Assembly: GCA_020846295.1 (NCBI GenBank)
Contig: JADLEF010000013.1
Span: 1-32,246, forward strand
DNA length: 32,246 nucleotides
Source of the DNA: Acidimicrobiales bacterium
GTDB taxonomy: Bacteria > Actinomycetota > Acidimicrobiia > Acidimicrobiales > CAIXPF01
Reading direction: 5' to 3'
Made by a program: the position numbers and the translations under genes. The notes below the pieces were generated by a model. That model was not told the DNA's origin. It was given only the letters and a program-made list of their open reading frames with translations, and did no database searches. Of the stretch, positions 31,707 to 32,246 are shown piece after piece (position 1 is the first letter of the stretch; every line of letters starts with the position of its first letter).

Positions 31707-31825
31707 TGTCTGTGCACCTAAGGTCGACCTCACCCAACGCGGTCGGACAGGCACCGCTGCGACCAGGGAGTTCGTGGGACGTCGCCGCCGGTGCGAGCCA
31801 CGTCTCGACACCAGGTGCACAGACA
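31707..31825. repeat. Imperfect inverted repeat, 21-bp arms
   Basis: Arms 31707-31727 and 31805-31825 match at 18 of 21 positions, including a perfect outer 13 bp containing GTGCAC. They are separated by 77 bases. Confidence 0.65.
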
Positions 31826-32025
31826 CCGCACGGCGACGCTCGACCGGCCGGGCCACCGGGTCGCCGCTGGACAACCCGGCGGGTGGCTGGACGCAGGGAC
31901 GGGACATGCTGAGCGCGTGCCCGCGGGGTTGTCCGGAAACGGGCCGTAGCCGCTCGGATGCTCGACACACTCGCAACGGGGGACGGCGCAGGCAGTCGAG
32001 CAGTCGGGGTGAACGATGGTGCTCG

Positions 32026-32121
32026 GGGCGTCAGGGCGTCAGGGCGTCAGGGCGTCAGGGCGTCAGGGCGTCAGGGCGTCAGGGCGTCAGGGCGTCAGGG
32101 CGTCAGGGCGTCAGGGCGTCA
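32026..32121 (+). repeat. 12 x 8-bp tandem array (GGGCGTCA)n
   Basis: Twelve perfect copies of GGGCGTCA. The 15-bp sequence GAACGATGGTGCTCG occurs directly before (32011-32025) and, after a partial unit, directly behind (32126-32140). Confidence 0.95.
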
Positions 32122-32189
32122 GGGCGAACGATGGTGCTCGCTTTGGGGCTTTGATGCTTGTTGGTCGGCTCCCTGTCGGTCGCCGACGT

Positions 32190-32221
32190 GCGGGCGGCTC
32201 GCTGGCGCTCGCGGCGCCCGC
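32190..32221. repeat. GC-rich hairpin near window end
   Basis: Seven-base stem GCGGGCG (32190-32196) with CGCCCGC (32215-32221); the loop contains a second self-complementary GCTCGCTGGCGCTCGC-like stretch. Looks like an extragenic palindrome; role not known. Confidence 0.35.
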
Positions 32222-32246
32222 CTGGCGCCGCCACGGGTGTTGAACA

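Larger units (their letters stand above)
31620..32246. other. Gene-free tail region
   Basis: About 630 bases without a convincing gene. Open frames exist on both strands but have no family features, a composition unlike the genes around and Arg/Gly-rich translation. It contains an imperfect inverted repeat (31707-31727 with 31805-31825), an octanucleotide array (32026-32121) bounded by a 15-bp direct repeat, and a GC hairpin near the window edge. Confidence 0.6.

Noticed and set aside
32026-32121. CRISPR array
   Set aside because: The units are eight bases with no spacers; it is a simple tandem repeat and no cas gene is near.
31642-32154. 170-codon open frame through the octamer array
   Set aside because: Arg/Gly-rich translation with no motif, no ribosome binding site, and most of its end made of repeat.
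32016-32243. 75-codon frame starting beside the octamer array
   Set aside because: Half is the repeat peptide and the rest looks like chance reading; it runs to the window edge, so a real gene beyond it cannot be excluded.

Overview
The window is about 32 kb of very GC-rich chromosomal DNA packed with single-copy housekeeping genes. It fits a high-GC actinomycetote, possibly of the Acidimicrobiia type; that placement is inference. The supports are a 27-residue bL37-like ribosomal protein, a cdd-deoA / add-upp-mutase nucleoside-salvage group arranged much as in Mycobacterium tuberculosis, many leaderless genes, and heavy use of GTG starts. No tRNA, rRNA, transposase, integrase or CRISPR array was seen.

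Layout. 1-2.75 kb: rsmI and a DUF192 gene on the minus strand, divergent from a PHP-domain phosphoesterase that is followed by bL37 and a 24-residue membrane peptide. 2.77-7.6 kb: a minus-strand nucleoside ABC importer (BMP lipoprotein, two permeases, double ATPase) with a strong hairpin between the lipoprotein and permease genes. 7.7-9.9 kb: divergent from it, an MTA/purine nucleoside phosphorylase, a class II aldolase and an SDR. 9.8-18.6 kb: a PAP2/Aur1-like membrane protein, cdd-deoA, a cupredoxin-like protein with an FAD/NAD reductase, a PadR regulator, add-upp, and an alpha-phosphohexomutase-family enzyme. 18.9-22.1 kb: a fuconate-dehydratase-like protein that has lost its catalytic residues, an unknown protein, an enoyl-CoA hydratase, and a divergent queF. 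22.1-28.2 kb: adenosine kinase, a degenerate GGDEF protein, aminopeptidase N and a metallophosphoesterase. 28.2-32.2 kb: a ferredoxin / ferredoxin reductase / Nudix operon, DUF983, an unknown protein, a lipoprotein, and a gene-free tail with a 12-copy octanucleotide array.

How the genes work together. The importer, phosphorylases, deaminases, uracil phosphoribosyltransferase, mutase and adenosine kinase form a near-complete route for importing nucleosides, splitting them to base plus (deoxy)ribose-1-phosphate, and reusing both halves. The aldolase and SDR directly behind the phosphorylase suggest an additional disposal branch for a modified pentose phosphate such as one from methylthioadenosine or 5'-deoxyadenosine; this is inference.

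Most interesting signals. (1) About a dozen genes have a TAnnnT -10 hexamer ending 6-9 nt before the start codon and no Shine-Dalgarno, which predicts leaderless mRNAs; one divergent pair shares a single palindromic -10. (2) Short tandem duplications sit repeatedly on start or stop codons. (3) Two degenerate enzymes (fuconate-dehydratase-like and GGDEF-like) look like repurposed binding proteins. (4) The queF active-site region is altered. (5) The window ends in an octanucleotide array flanked by a 15-bp direct repeat.
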